Positions 18,884-28,689 are shown, counted from the stretch's first letter. The stretch is DNA of 64,000 nucleotides from Neorhizobium lilium (GCF_004053875.1 NZ_SBIP01000004.1:434001-498000), one strand, 5' to 3'. The notes: a model not told the origin generated them from the sequence alone. Numbers and translations are program-made.

Positions 18884-20431
18884 ATGAACCAACTCCGGAA
18901 GCCAGACGAGTTCGACGTCGACGACCTTCGCCGCAAGGTTTCGGAGGTCCGCGAACGGGAGCAGCAGGCCGACGCGGCAAGCGAGCTCAACCCATTCGCG
19001 AGGCAGATTGCCGAGCAGTTTCGCGCCATAAGCCGCTCGCCGACCATACTGATCGGCCAGTTCAGGGTCTTCGAGTTCGGCTGCCTCCTGATCATCAGCC
19101 TGGTCATGGAGACGCTGATTTCAGGCGAAGCGCCGGGCGATTTTCTATCGCGCCTTGCGCTGCTCGCGACAGGCACTGCCCTGATCGTGCTTCTGCTGCA
19201 GTTGGTGGACACCTACCAGATCCCCTCCCTGAGAGCAGCACGCCGCACCGCAAAACGTGTCCTCACCGCGTGGACCATCGGCTTCGTGCTGACCGTTGCC
19301 AGTCTCTACCTTTTGGCGGCCACGAGCTATCCGCCGGTTGGCCTGGCGATCTGGTTTCTCATTGGCGCGGGCTTTCTGTTTGCGGAGCGACAGCTGACGG
19401 CGCTCGCCATCCGCCACTGGGCGCGCAATGGCGTGATGGAACGGCGCGCCGTGATCGTCGGCGGTGGCGAGCCCGCAAAATATCTTGTCCGGCAACTGGA
19501 GCAGCAGCCGGACAACGACATCCGTATCTGCGGCATCTTTGACGATCGGGGGAGCGACCGCTCGCCCACGGTCGTGGCCGGCTATCCCAAGCTTGGGACC
19601 TTTGCGGAACTGGTGGAATTCTCCCGGTTGGCGAGGATCGACATGCTGATCATCGCCCTGCCCGCCTCGGCCGAGCAGCGCATCCTCCAGCTCCTGCGCA
19701 AACTTTGGGTGCTGCCGGTCGATATCCGCCTGGCGGCCCATACCAACCAGTTGCGCTTCCGCCCCCGCTCCTATTCCCACGTCGGCGAAGTGCCGATGTT
19801 CGACATTTTCGACAAGCCTATCCGGGACTGGGATTCGGTCGCCAAACGCATATTCGACATTGCGTTCACGCTGATCGCCCTCGTGCTCCTATGGCCGATC
19901 ATGCTGGCTGCTGCGATTGCGGTAAAGGCCACGTCCAAGGGCCCGATCCTGTTCCGCCAGAAACGCCACGGCTTCAACAACGAGGTGATCGAAGTCCTGA
20001 AGTTCCGCTCGATGTTCACCCATATGAGCGACCAGACCGCGGTCAAGGCCGTCACCAAGGGCGACCCTCGCGTGACGTCCGTGGGCCGCTTCCTGCGCAA
20101 GTCTTCCATCGACGAACTGCCGCAGTTGTTCAACGTTTTGCGCGGGCAGCTTTCGCTCGTCGGGCCTCGCCCGCATGCGATCAGCGCGCAGACGGGCACA
20201 CGCAAATATGTGGATGTGGTGGAAAGCTATTTTGCCCGCCACCGGGTCAAGCCCGGGGTTACCGGCTGGGCACAGATCAACGGCCTGCGCGGAGAGCTGG
20301 ATTCGGACGACAAGATCCGCGCTCGTACTGCCTATGACCTCGACTATATCGAGAACTGGTCCCTGCTTTTCGACCTCAAGATCCTGTTCCTCACGCCGAT
20401 CAGGCTCCTCAATACGGACAACGCCTATTGA
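18884..20431 (+). CDS. uppE: undecaprenyl-phosphate glycosyl-1-phosphate transferase (WcaJ/HfsE type)
   Basis: This 515-residue polyprenyl glycosylphosphotransferase has four membrane helices at about 70-185, a CoA-binding-like Rossmann domain (RRAVIVGGGEPAKYLVRQL) and a further membrane segment near 330. The C-terminal catalytic PHPT domain includes KRHGFNNEVIEVLKFRSM, RKSSIDELPQLFNVLRG and VGPRPHA. It starts repeat-unit synthesis on the lipid carrier. GAAGGG is well placed before ATG 18884; the frame extends further upstream inside the previous gene without a better start. Its stop overlaps the TTG start of the Wzy gene. Confidence 0.93.
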   Translation: MNQLRKPDEFDVDDLRRKVSEVREREQQADAASELNPFARQIAEQFRAISRSPTILIGQFRVFEFGCLLIISLVMETLISGEAPGDFLSRLALLATGTALIVLLLQLVDTYQIPSLRAARRTAKRVLTAWTIGFVLTVASLYLLAATSYPPVGLAIWFLIGAGFLFAERQLTALAIRHWARNGVMERRAVIVGGGEPAKYLVRQLEQQPDNDIRICGIFDDRGSDRSPTVVAGYPKLGTFAELVEFSRLARIDMLIIALPASAEQRILQLLRKLWVLPVDIRLAAHTNQLRFRPRSYSHVGEVPMFDIFDKPIRDWDSVAKRIFDIAFTLIALVLLWPIMLAAAIAVKATSKGPILFRQKRHGFNNEVIEVLKFRSMFTHMSDQTAVKAVTKGDPRVTSVGRFLRKSSIDELPQLFNVLRGQLSLVGPRPHAISAQTGTRKYVDVVESYFARHRVKPGVTGWAQINGLRGELDSDDKIRARTAYDLDYIENWSLLFDLKILFLTPIRLLNTDNAY

Positions 20432-21687
20432 GCCTCACCCTCGACAGTCACAGCAAGCCGTTTAATCCGGGCCGGGCGGGGCTCCACCTGTTCGGCAGCG
20501 CCATGATCGGGCTGGGTGTCTTCCTGTCTGGTTTCGTGATGTCCGAGCCCGCGCCCTACGAGTTGATCATGGCCGCGCAAATCGGCCTGTGGTTTCTGTT
20601 CGGCCTGAAAATCTCGCGCACAGTGGCGTTCCTCATGGTCATGCTGCTGGTTTTCAATATCAGCGGCCTGTTCTCCATGTTCGTCATGAAGGATGTCAGC
20701 AATGCGCCGATGTATTTCTCCGTCTCCACCTTTCTCGCGTTAAGCGCCGTCTTCTATGCCGCCGTGGTGGAAGCAGACGGCCGGCGGCTCAAACTGATCT
20801 TCCATGCCTGGGTAATAGCCGCGCTCATCACAGCCCTGCTCGGCATATTGGGATATTTCAACGCCTTCCCCGGCGCGCATGTCTTCACGCGCTACAATCG
20901 CGCCATGGGCGCTTTTCAAGACCCGAACGTCTTCGGCCCTTATCTGGTGGCGCCGCTTCTCTATCTTCTCTACCGGATGCTGACCGGTCCGCTTCTCAAG
21001 ACGCCGCTTCTCATCCTCGGCATTCTAATACTCGCGCTCGGCATCTTTCTGTCTTTCTCGCGTGCTGCCTGGGGTCTTCTCGTGTTCGGCGGGGTCGCGC
21101 TGGTGATCGTGATGCTTTTGAAAGAGCGCACGACAGCCTTCCGTTTCAAAATTCTGGCGATCTCCATCGGCGCTGCTCTCTTTCTTGGCCTGGTGCTGGC
21201 CATTGCTCTGCAGTTCCCCCAGGTTTCCGACTTGTTCAGCAACCGTGCAAAGCTGGTGCAGGATTACGACGGGGCGCGTCTCGGCCGTTTCGAACGGCAC
21301 AAGATTGGGTTCCTGATGGCCATGGAACGCCCGCTTGGCCTTGGCCCAATGGCTTTCGGCAAGATCTTCGGAGAGGACGAGCACAATATCTGGCTGAAGA
21401 CTCTCACCACGTATGGCTGGCTGGGCGCCGTAACCTACCAGATCATGCTCTGGTCATCCTTGTGGTTCGGCTTCCGCTACATGCTGCGTGAGCGCCCGTG
21501 GCAGCCATATCTGATGATTGCCTGGGTGCTGATCCTCGGCCACGCCATGATCGGCAATGTGATCGATACGGATCACTGGCGCCATTTCTACATGCTGCTC
21601 GGCATGCTATGGGGCGGCATAGCGCTGGAGCATCGGCACCAACGCAACCTTGCGACCGGCGCAACACGACCGGCGACAACGGCTTGA
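20428..21687 (+). CDS. O-antigen ligase/polymerase (Wzy-like) membrane protein
   Basis: This 419-residue polytopic protein has roughly ten hydrophobic helices, a large periplasmic loop at about residues 270-325 and the LSFSRAAWG motif (about 208-216) of the Wzy/WaaL family. It polymerises or ligates the lipid-linked repeat units in the periplasm. The TTG start overlaps the preceding stop codon (TTGA), indicating translational coupling. It closes the locus, and no Wzx flippase is encoded here. Confidence 0.88.
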   Translation: MSLTLDSHSKPFNPGRAGLHLFGSAMIGLGVFLSGFVMSEPAPYELIMAAQIGLWFLFGLKISRTVAFLMVMLLVFNISGLFSMFVMKDVSNAPMYFSVSTFLALSAVFYAAVVEADGRRLKLIFHAWVIAALITALLGILGYFNAFPGAHVFTRYNRAMGAFQDPNVFGPYLVAPLLYLLYRMLTGPLLKTPLLILGILILALGIFLSFSRAAWGLLVFGGVALVIVMLLKERTTAFRFKILAISIGAALFLGLVLAIALQFPQVSDLFSNRAKLVQDYDGARLGRFERHKIGFLMAMERPLGLGPMAFGKIFGEDEHNIWLKTLTTYGWLGAVTYQIMLWSSLWFGFRYMLRERPWQPYLMIAWVLILGHAMIGNVIDTDHWRHFYMLLGMLWGGIALEHRHQRNLATGATRPATTA

Positions 21688-21718
21688 CTTCATGCCATCG
21701 CGCTCCAGATCAAGCGTT

Positions 21719-22012
21719 ATGCTGACCGCTCCCCAACTTCGCGCCGCCCGCGCGCTTCTCGGCCTCTCCATAGAGGATATCGCATCCGTATCCGGCCTCT
21801 CCGCCGACGCAATACAAGAGGCCGAAGCTGACCAGGTCCATGGGGAGCCTGAAGTCATAGAACGACTGCGGACACTGCTGGAATCAAAAGGCGTTCTCTT
21901 TCTCGGTGCCGGCGAGGAAGATGCAGGCGCCGGACCGGGCGTGAGGCTGCGCCAGACCCTCCAGGATGAAGGTATTCGCCCGCAGAACCTCAATTCCGCA
22001 AACGACGGCTAA
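21719..22012 (+). CDS. small XRE-family helix-turn-helix protein
   Basis: This 97-residue protein is essentially one HTH_3 domain (LRAARALLGLSIEDIASVSGLSADAIQEAE, about residues 6-35) plus a short tail. The start could instead be 21692. Similar one-domain regulators are common in rhizobia. It follows the Wzy gene by 31 bases, so it could be co-transcribed with the polysaccharide operon, but its target is unknown. Confidence 0.7.
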   Translation: MLTAPQLRAARALLGLSIEDIASVSGLSADAIQEAEADQVHGEPEVIERLRTLLESKGVLFLGAGEEDAGAGPGVRLRQTLQDEGIRPQNLNSANDG

Positions 22013-22091
22013 ATATTTTCGAGTTGCCGGGAACCCTTTGACGATCAAGGCGTTTTCTCGCCGGAAAATCGTACGCAAAAGGGGTAAATGC

Positions 22092-22241
22092 GTGGCACGT
22101 ACCAATAATCTCTACTTTATTATCGGCGCCTTGTTCGTGGTTGTTCTTGGTCTCGGCTTTTATGTCTACCATGAACAAACAAAGCCCAAGGGTGTCGATA
22201 TCAGCATTGGTCAAGACGGAGTAAAAGTAGAAGGCAACTGA
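22092..22241 (+). CDS. 49-residue single-pass membrane protein
   Basis: The GTG at 22092 has AAGGGG 7 bases upstream and opens a 49-residue protein. It has a short basic N-terminus, one membrane helix (LYFIIGALFVVVLGLGFYVY, residues 7-26) and a polar tail ending in DISIGQDGVKVEGN. The pattern of helix plus glycine/valine-rich tail matches small proteins seen across Rhizobiaceae. The longer open frame from 21966 is not credible. Function unknown. Confidence 0.65.
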   Translation: MARTNNLYFIIGALFVVVLGLGFYVYHEQTKPKGVDISIGQDGVKVEGN

Positions 22242-22341
22242 CAACATCATGGCATAGGGATTGTTTTAATAATCTCGTTTTACAATTCTTTACTGAACAT
22301 GACTTGCATGATCGGGCGGGCAAATAAAACGGGAGGCAACT

Positions 22342-22530
22342 ATGACATCACATGCCGCAATCGACAAACTGAGCGACAAGAACTTGAAGAAAGTTTGGAG
22401 CGTCACGGACTTTGCCAAGCGCTATCGGCTTGATGGTGAGGAAGAGTCGCGCCTGCTCAAACTTTTGGGTTCTTTCGCGTCGGAACACGAACTACTGATG
22501 AATGCCAGCCGCGCTCCACGTTTTCGTTGA
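22342..22530 (+). CDS. conserved small hypothetical protein
   Basis: This 62-residue soluble protein (KVWSVTDFAKRYRLDGEEESRLLKLLGSFASEHELLMNA) has a GGGAGGCA ribosome site 5 bases before the ATG and helix-rich composition resembling a small DNA-binding domain. It has no signal peptide. No function is recognised. Confidence 0.65.
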   Translation: MTSHAAIDKLSDKNLKKVWSVTDFAKRYRLDGEEESRLLKLLGSFASEHELLMNASRAPRFR

Positions 22531-22687
22531 GCCGCGCCTGGGAAACAACGCCACGTAAGACTTTGGTCCTAATGTTACGATCCTTAGTCTAGGCGGCCAC
22601 TATACAGGAACCTTTGCAGCTTCATCGAGTTGAGCAAGGGTCAAACAATTACAGTGCCGGTACTCGTAACTGGCGAAGGAGGAATTC

Positions 22688-23023
22688 ATGTTGAAAATCA
22701 TCACCAAGGCCGTGCTGGCAGCCGCTTTTGTAGCGGGCACCGTCGGCACTTCGGTCATCCCGGCTGCAGCTCAGGACCTCCAGCTTCGGGTCGGTCCAGA
22801 CGGCGTTCGCCCCGTTATCCGCGACCGTGACCGTGAAATGGACCGGGATCGTCGCCGCGGCGGTTGCAGCCCAGAAGAGGCCCGCGAAGCTGCTCGCGAC
22901 GAAGGCTTTCGGCGCCCGCAGGTCACCCGCGTTACCGATCGTAGCGTGACCGTCCAAGGCTTTACCCGTAACGGTCCCGACCGCATCACCTTTGCGAACC
23001 GTCGCGGCTGCCCCGAGATGTGA
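22688..23023 (+). CDS. small secreted protein, Arg/Asp-rich
   Basis: This 111-residue protein has a clear signal peptide (about 1-28, cleavage after AAAQ or nearby), a charged stretch of alternating Asp and Arg (about 45-58), then a small C-terminal domain with two cysteines (CSPEEA and GCPEM). GGAGGA lies directly upstream. It is followed by an intrinsic terminator. It is probably periplasmic; function unknown. Confidence 0.8.
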   Translation: MLKIITKAVLAAAFVAGTVGTSVIPAAAQDLQLRVGPDGVRPVIRDRDREMDRDRRRGGCSPEEAREAARDEGFRRPQVTRVTDRSVTVQGFTRNGPDRITFANRRGCPEM

Positions 23024-23046
23024 AGCTCGATCCTATGAATAACGAG

Positions 23047-23074
23047 AGCCCTGTCCTTGCCGGCAGGGCTTTTT
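23047..23074 (+). terminator. intrinsic terminator
   Basis: AGCCCTG and CAGGGCT form a 7-base perfect stem with a 10-base loop followed by TTTT, 24 bases after the secreted-protein gene. Confidence 0.75.
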
Positions 23075-23185
23075 CGTTTATGGGCATCGTTGCCCGGATC
23101 GGCTGCGGCCGATAGCCGAGAGTTCTAAGATCTTGCGCGACGAGCTTTGCCGTGCATGATCCACTTGTTTATCAGGCTGGTTTCC

Positions 23186-24430
23186 ATGACGTCAGAACCG
23201 GACATTGTAATCATCGGCGCGGGCGCGGCAGGCATTGGCGCAGCACGCCGCCTGGCCGGATCCGGGCTCTCAGTCATGATAATCGAGGCGCTGGCACGGA
23301 CGGGAGGACGCGCCTGGACCCATCCGACGCCGCTTGGCCCTCTCGATCTCGGCTGCGGCTGGCTTCATACAGCAGAGCACAATCCGTGGGTCGGGATTGC
23401 CGACCAGGCCAACTTTCCCGTGGAGCGTCGCGCCTCCGCCTGGGGTCGTCAGTTTCGAAATCTTGGCTTCTCGCCAGCGGAACAGCAAGCCGCCGGTGAG
23501 GCCTTCGAGGCCTGGAACCGGCAGCTCGCCGAACATCCTCCGCACAGCGATCGTGCCTCCGATGCGCTGGACCTTCAAAGTCCGTGGACAGCCTATATCC
23601 AGGCGATCAGCGGCTTCATCAATGGGGACGAGACGGAGAGGATTTCAGCACAGGATTATTCCGCCTATGACGAAGCCTCCAGCGACAATAATTGGCGGCT
23701 GCCGCAAGGCTACGGTGCGCTCATCACCTCAAGCCTTCCGGCAGAGACGGAGCTTCATCTCGACACGCCGCTTGTGGCCGTCGATCTGAACGATACGCGC
23801 GTAAGCTTGGAAACCACGGTTGGGCACCTGCGTCCCCATGCCGTTATCTTCACGGCCTCTACCAATGTTCTTGCCAGCGACACAATCCGCTGGCCCTCCG
23901 AGCTCGACGCCTGGCGGGACGCTGCAAAAAGGCTGCCGCTCGGTCACAATGAAAAGCTGTTTATCGAAATCACTGGCTCCAACACCTTCGAGCCGGAGAC
24001 CCATGTTCTTGGCGATCCCAAAGATGCAGCAACGGGAAGCTACTATATCCGCCCCTTCGGCTACCACGTCATCGAATGCTATCTCGGCGGGGCCGGGGCA
24101 AGAGCGGCGGCGGCAGAGGGAACCGATGCGGCCTTTGCGCATGCCATCGATCAGCTTGTGGCACTATTCGGTTCTTCCGTGCGAGGGTGCTTACGGCCGC
24201 TGATCGCCTCCGACTGGGCGCATTCTGCGACCATCCGTGGCGCCTACAGCCATGCCCTGCCGGGAGAGGCTGAAGCGCGGAGCAATCTTGCACGACCCTA
24301 TGATGATCGCATCTTCTTTGCCGGCGAAGCGACTCATCGGAGCTACTTCTCTACCGCGCACGGCGCCTATCTGAGCGGCATTCGGGCAGCGGATGAGGCC
24401 GTGGCCGTGCTTGGCCGCAAGAAAAGGTGA
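23186..24430 (+). CDS. FAD-dependent amine oxidase
   Basis: This 414-residue flavoprotein has an N-terminal dinucleotide motif (VIIGAGAAGIGAARRLAGSG), the following GGRAWTH motif of the amine oxidase family and a C-terminal FAD motif (FFAGEATHRSYFSTAHGAYLSGIRAADEA). The substrate amine is unknown. Upstream in-frame starts (ATG 23156, TTG 23147) would add a hydrophobic leader that does not fit the family. Downstream lie about 180 bases with no gene, then tRNA-Pro. Confidence 0.9.
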   Translation: MTSEPDIVIIGAGAAGIGAARRLAGSGLSVMIIEALARTGGRAWTHPTPLGPLDLGCGWLHTAEHNPWVGIADQANFPVERRASAWGRQFRNLGFSPAEQQAAGEAFEAWNRQLAEHPPHSDRASDALDLQSPWTAYIQAISGFINGDETERISAQDYSAYDEASSDNNWRLPQGYGALITSSLPAETELHLDTPLVAVDLNDTRVSLETTVGHLRPHAVIFTASTNVLASDTIRWPSELDAWRDAAKRLPLGHNEKLFIEITGSNTFEPETHVLGDPKDAATGSYYIRPFGYHVIECYLGGAGARAAAAEGTDAAFAHAIDQLVALFGSSVRGCLRPLIASDWAHSATIRGAYSHALPGEAEARSNLARPYDDRIFFAGEATHRSYFSTAHGAYLSGIRAADEAVAVLGRKKR

Positions 24431-24607
24431 TCCTCCGGCCATCGGGCAGAGCACTTGCGTCAGAGTATGCAGGTCGATTGAAAAAATGCCGAGGGACCAC
24501 GACGCGGGGCGCCTTACAATGCCGGGATTGTCACGCCGGATGTCTTGGCTCGTCCTCTCGGCTATCGAGCCGCTGGGGGAAGAAGATGAGCTTTGCGAAT
24601 ATTTAAA

Positions 24608-24684
<77 letters not shown>

Positions 24685-24823
24685 ACCAGCTTCAGATGAA
24701 GCATGACTTCCATAATGACATGGCAACGGCGGCGCAAGGGAAAAATCCCTCAATCCGCCGCCGCTTTTAGCCTAATCTCGAAAGCCCTGCTTCAACTCCG
24801 CGAGAGGGAGTTTCGATTGCTCC

Positions 24824-25303
24824 TCAATAAGGCGAGTTGCACTGACGGCGCGGGCCATTGTTCGGCTGGAAGGTGTTGTCGGAGGCACGATAGGACCGAT
24901 AGCGCGAATAGCACCACTCTACATGGGAATTGCCGCCGACATAACGGCGTGGAGCGGCGTAACGCGGCTGAGCCAGAGCGCCGCCGATAATTGCGCCCGC
25001 GGCCAAACCACCAATGATGGCACCTGCATTCGAACCACGGTGGTGGCGGGAATAGCGATCGCGGTAGTAGCGGTTGCCGTTGTAGTCGTGGCGATCACGG
25101 CCCCAGCTGCCTCTGTTTCCGCCCCAATTATCCCTGTTTCCACCCCAGCGGCCGTCGCGGTGGCGCCAGTATTGCACCTGCTGGACGTCCGCCGTCTGCT
25201 GGGTTTCGACCTTGGGCGCGCTGGCAAGCGGCATGGCCTGGGCCGGCAATACGCCCGTGAACGCCGTCATGACGGACACCGCGATGATGGCAAGTTTCTT
25301 CAT
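24824..25303 (-). CDS. BA14K family secreted protein
   Basis: The 159-residue protein has a signal peptide (about 1-23) and a middle region rich in Gly, Arg, Asn, Tyr and Trp (about 45-88). A hydrophobic glycine-zipper-like stretch follows ([18 protein letters not shown], about 93-110), then a C-terminal BA14K motif ([20 protein letters not shown]...). BA14K proteins were first described as a Brucella antigen and are widespread in Rhizobiales envelopes; the function is unknown. Confidence 0.88.
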   Translation of the reverse strand: MKKLAIIAVSVMTAFTGVLPAQAMPLASAPKVETQQTADVQQVQYWRHRDGRWGGNRDNWGGNRGSWGRDRHDYNGNRYYRDRYSRHHRGSNAGAIIGGLAAGAIIGGALAQPRYAAPRRYVGGNSHVEWCYSRYRSYRASDNTFQPNNGPRRQCNSPY

Positions 25304-25403
25304 TTTTATCTCCTCAGAGTGTTTCCTGTGGAGCTAAACGACTTCGGACGCTTTGAGAGCCATAGCCGCCGGTAACATTCCGGTGAGCAGGAGAATCCGT
25401 ACG

Positions 25404-25940
25404 TTACCGCACCTGGTCGAGCAGCCGCTTGCATTCCAGCAGATCGAAAAGCGCTTCCTGAAGCAAGGCACGGTCTTCCTTGCCGACGCTGGATTTACCA
25501 ATGGAGACTTCCGGTGTCTCATCATCCCCGACAGCGCCGAACCCGAAGAACCGGCCGCTCGCCTTTACCTTCGGACGGCCGACGATCTGGTCATCATCAA
25601 CGGTCGCAACAGCCGGCTCGACATGCTTCTCGTTATTGGCCGCCATGATGGCTTCCATGGTTGCCATGTCGCCCGTAGCGATTGCCGATACGAACTTGTT
25701 GCCGTTCGTCTTCAGAAGCTTCTGTACGCCCTTGATCGTATAACCATGGTCGTAGAGCAGATGCCGGATGCCCTTCAGCAGATCCACGTCTTCCGGGCGA
25801 TAATAGCGGCGGCCGCCGCCCCGCTTCATCGGCCTGATCTGCTGGAAGCGGGTTTCCCAGAAACGAAGCACATGCTGAGGCAGATTGAGATCGTCGGCGA
25901 CCTCGCTGATCGTGCGGAAAGCGTCCGGGCTCTTGTCCAA
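25404..25940 (-). CDS. MerR family transcriptional regulator
   Basis: This 178-residue protein has an N-terminal MerR winged HTH ([50 protein letters not shown], residues 10-59) and a divergent C-terminal part without an obvious effector-binding cysteine pattern. In rhizobia this gene regularly follows ihfA downstream of plsX-fabH, as here. Its targets are unknown. Confidence 0.9.
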   Translation of the reverse strand: MDKSPDAFRTISEVADDLNLPQHVLRFWETRFQQIRPMKRGGGRRYYRPEDVDLLKGIRHLLYDHGYTIKGVQKLLKTNGNKFVSAIATGDMATMEAIMAANNEKHVEPAVATVDDDQIVGRPKVKASGRFFGFGAVGDDETPEVSIGKSSVGKEDRALLQEALFDLLECKRLLDQVR

Positions 25941-25998
25941 GTGTCTTTCTCCAAACAGCGAAACCTCCGCGGCCGCGAACGAGGCAAGGCAGCTACGG

Positions 25999-26105
25999 CT
26001 AAAGCATGTCGTGCAAAAAGCGTGTATCGGTTTGCGTCAACGACATGCGATAAAACAGAAGACTAAAGCGTGGAAGCGAATCTAAAAGATCGCGACATGC
26101 TCTAG
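25999..26105. repeat. palindromic intergenic repeat element
   Basis: This 107-base element is bounded by near-perfect terminal inverted repeats: CTAAAGCATGTCG (25999-26011) and CGACATGCTCTAG (26093-26105), 12 of 13 matching. An internal arm ACGACATGC (26040-26048) pairs with GCATGTCGT (26003-26011), so two hairpins can form. Sequences of this pattern recur between genes in many rhizobial genomes as I recall. Only one copy is seen in this window. Confidence 0.6.
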
Positions 26106-26125
26106 TATGCGACGAATCGCACATA

Positions 26126-26148
26126 TCTCAACGGTTTGCACCGTGAGA
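26126..26148. repeat. hairpin between ihfA and merR
   Basis: TCTC-A-ACGGT and ACCGT-GAGA pair around a TTGC loop with one bulged A. There is no T-run on either side, so a terminator is unlikely; it may be an operator for the downstream merR gene. Confidence 0.3.
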
Positions 26149-26190
26149 TTCAAGTATGTTCACAGGAATGGAGAAAGTTTGGCAGCGAGA

Positions 26191-26529
26191 TCAACTCACC
26201 GGGCTGACCGGCTTCTGCTTGGCTTTGCGGGATGTATGGGCCTTGAGGATACGCTGCTTTAGTACGTTGGAGGCTTTGAATGTCATGACCCGACGCGGGG
26301 AAATCGGCACTTCCTCGCCGGTCTTCGGGTTGCGGCCGATGCGCTCGTTCTTCGCGCGAACCTGAAAGGTCGCAAAAGACGACAGTTTGACGACCTCGCC
26401 GCGCACAATGGCGTTGCAGATCTCATCGATCACCGTTTCGACGAGCTCGGCCGATTCGGTGCGGGAAAGCCCGACCTTGCGAAACACCGATTCCGCCAGA
26501 TCCGCGCGCGTCACTGTCTTTCCGGCCAT
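26191..26529 (-). CDS. ihfA: integration host factor subunit alpha
   Basis: This 112-residue HU/IHF-fold protein starts [15 protein letters not shown] and carries the IHF-alpha DNA-bending arm region ([27 protein letters not shown]). The frame extends upstream to 26595, but ATG 26529 gives the standard length. It follows fabH on the same strand after 122 bases, the usual rhizobial order. Confidence 0.96.
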   Translation of the reverse strand: MAGKTVTRADLAESVFRKVGLSRTESAELVETVIDEICNAIVRGEVVKLSSFATFQVRAKNERIGRNPKTGEEVPISPRRVMTFKASNVLKQRILKAHTSRKAKQKPVSPVS

Positions 26530-26651
26530 GATCCCCGCCCGATTTCTTAAATTTATCTCTTCAAAGCGGCCAAAGAGTATTTTGGTTGAGGGCAAGGGTC
26601 AAGCACCTGTCTCTAGTCGCTTATTTGGCTTTCGACCGGACAGGCGCCGGC

Positions 26652-27623
26652 CTACCAGCGGACGAGCAAGGCGCCCCAGGTAAAGCCACCGCCCATGGCT
26701 TCCAGCATCACCAGATCGCCCTTCTTGATACGCCCATCGGAGCAGGCAACGGATAGAGCAAGCGGGATGGATGCGGCAGACGTATTGCCGTGAATATCAA
26801 CGGTGATCACGACCTTTTCCGGCGGAATCCCGAGCTTTTTTGCCGAACCGTCAATGATTCGCCGGTTGGCCTGGTGAGGCACCAGCCAGTCGAGGTTCTC
26901 GGCCGTCGTTCCCGTGGCCGTAAAGACGCCCTCGATAACGTCGGTGATCATGCCGACAGCGTGCTTGAAGACCTCGCGGCCCTCCATGCGCAAATGCCCG
27001 ACCGTGCCCGTGGTCGATGGCCCGCCATCGACATAGAGCTTTTCCCTATGCGAGCCGTCGGAACGCAGTTGGGCGGCCAGAATGCCGCGGTCGGACACCG
27101 CCCCCTGCCCTTCCTGCGCCTCCAGAATGAGAGCGCCGGCGCCATCGCCGAAGAGCACGCAGGTTGTCCGGTCCTTCCAGTCCAGGATGCGGGAGAAGGT
27201 CTCTGCGCCGATCACCAGCGCGCGCTTGGCCATGCCGCCCCGTAGATGCAGATCGGCCGTTGCCATGGCATAGACGAAACCGGTGCAAACCGCCTGCATG
27301 TCGAAGGCATAGCCATGCTTCATGCCAAGCCGGTTCTGGATCTCGACCGCGGTGGCGGGAAACGTGTTGTTGGGTGTCGAGGTGGCGAGCACGATGAGAT
27401 CGATATCGTCGGGCGTCAGCCCGGCATTGTCGAGCGCCGCGCGGGCTGCCTGCTCGCCAAGCGATGCCGTGGTCTCGTCGTCTCCGGCAATATAGCGCTG
27501 CCGGATGCCCGTGCGCTGCACGATCCATTCATCGGATGTATCGACGATATCTTCCAACTCGCGGTTGGATAGCACGCGCTTGGGGAGCGCGGCTCCATAG
27601 CCGCAAACAACTGAACGGATCAT
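26652..27623 (-). CDS. fabH: beta-ketoacyl-ACP synthase III
   Basis: This 323-residue thiolase-fold enzyme has the KAS III triad: Cys in AVCTGFVYA, His in VPHQANRRI and Asn in [10 protein letters not shown]. It condenses acetyl-CoA with malonyl-ACP to start fatty acid synthesis. It lies 19 bases after plsX, so the two are co-transcribed. Confidence 0.97.
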   Translation of the reverse strand: MIRSVVCGYGAALPKRVLSNRELEDIVDTSDEWIVQRTGIRQRYIAGDDETTASLGEQAARAALDNAGLTPDDIDLIVLATSTPNNTFPATAVEIQNRLGMKHGYAFDMQAVCTGFVYAMATADLHLRGGMAKRALVIGAETFSRILDWKDRTTCVLFGDGAGALILEAQEGQGAVSDRGILAAQLRSDGSHREKLYVDGGPSTTGTVGHLRMEGREVFKHAVGMITDVIEGVFTATGTTAENLDWLVPHQANRRIIDGSAKKLGIPPEKVVITVDIHGNTSAASIPLALSVACSDGRIKKGDLVMLEAMGGGFTWGALLVRW

Positions 27624-27642
27624 TATCGCTTACATCCTGTGC

Positions 27643-28689
27643 TCACGCGGCTTCGGGGTCAGCCGGCGGCTGACGCTTGGCGTGATAAAGTTTCAAGTCC
27701 TGGGAGATCTTGGCGTTGAGATCGTTGCGGGCCATGTCGTAGCCCACGTCGATCGCCGCCGCGAACCCATCCGCATTCGCGCCGCCATGGCTTTTGATGA
27801 CGATGCCGTTGAGGCCGAGGAAGACGCCGCCATTGACCTTGTTCGGGTCCATCTTTTCGCGCAGCCGGTCGAAGGCAGGCTTCGCCAGCAGATAGCCTAT
27901 ACGGGCCAGAAGCGTTCGCGACATGGATTCGCGCAACATGGTGGCGATCTGGCGCGCCGTGCCCTCCGCAGTCTTCAACGCGATATTGCCGGTAAAGCCT
28001 TCCGTCACCACCACATCCACGGTGCCTTTGCCGATATCGTCGCCTTCGACAAAGCCGTGATAGGCGATCGTCGGAAGATTGGCTTCGCGGATCAGGCGGC
28101 CGGCCTCCCTGACCTCTTCCTGACCCTTGACCTCCTCTACGCCGACGTTCAACAGGCCGACGGTCGGACGGTCCACCTCGAACAAAGCGCGTGCCATGGC
28201 GCCGCCCATCAGCGAAAAATCAAGGAGCTGCTGGGCATCCGCACCTATGGTCGCACCAATGTCGAGCACGATGCTTTCACCCTTCAACGTCGGCCAGATG
28301 CCGGCAATCGCGGGCCGCTCGATATTGGCCATGGTGCGCAGACAGAACTTCGCCATGGCCATAAGCGCGCCGGTATTGCCGGCAGACACGGCAACATCCG
28401 CTTCCCCGAGCTTCACCGCCTCGATCGCCCGCCACATCGTGGAGACGTAGCGGCCGCGGCGCAGGGCAGCGCTGGGCTTCTCCTCCATGCTCACCGCCAG
28501 CTCACATTCGTAAAAAACGGAGCGGTCGCGCAGCTTCGGGAATTTCGCCAGCAGCGGCTCGCACTCGCCCTTCAAGCCAAAGATGAGAAAGCTGACATCC
28601 GGATGACGCTCCAGCGCCTTGGCTGCGCCGGGAATGACGACCTCTGGACCAAAATCGCCGCCCATGGCATCAAGAGAAATTCTGATCAC
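27643..28689 (-). CDS. plsX: phosphate acyltransferase PlsX
   Basis: This 348-residue protein begins [19 protein letters not shown] and contains [12 protein letters not shown] and [12 protein letters not shown], the PlsX signatures. It converts acyl-ACP to acyl-phosphate for membrane phospholipid synthesis. It lies between the DUF177 gene and fabH. The rpmF (L32) gene that separates these in many bacteria is absent here. Confidence 0.97.
   Translation of the reverse strand: MIRISLDAMGGDFGPEVVIPGAAKALERHPDVSFLIFGLKGECEPLLAKFPKLRDRSVFYECELAVSMEEKPSAALRRGRYVSTMWRAIEAVKLGEADVAVSAGNTGALMAMAKFCLRTMANIERPAIAGIWPTLKGESIVLDIGATIGADAQQLLDFSLMGGAMARALFEVDRPTVGLLNVGVEEVKGQEEVREAGRLIREANLPTIAYHGFVEGDDIGKGTVDVVVTEGFTGNIALKTAEGTARQIATMLRESMSRTLLARIGYLLAKPAFDRLREKMDPNKVNGGVFLGLNGIVIKSHGGANADGFAAAIDVGYDMARNDLNAKISQDLKLYHAKRQPPADPEAA

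Noticed and set aside
24824..25303. Repeat-containing adhesin or prion-like protein
   Set aside because: The Gly/Asn/Arg/Tyr-rich region is suggestive, but the signal peptide plus C-terminal BA14K motif explain the protein as a common Rhizobiales envelope protein.
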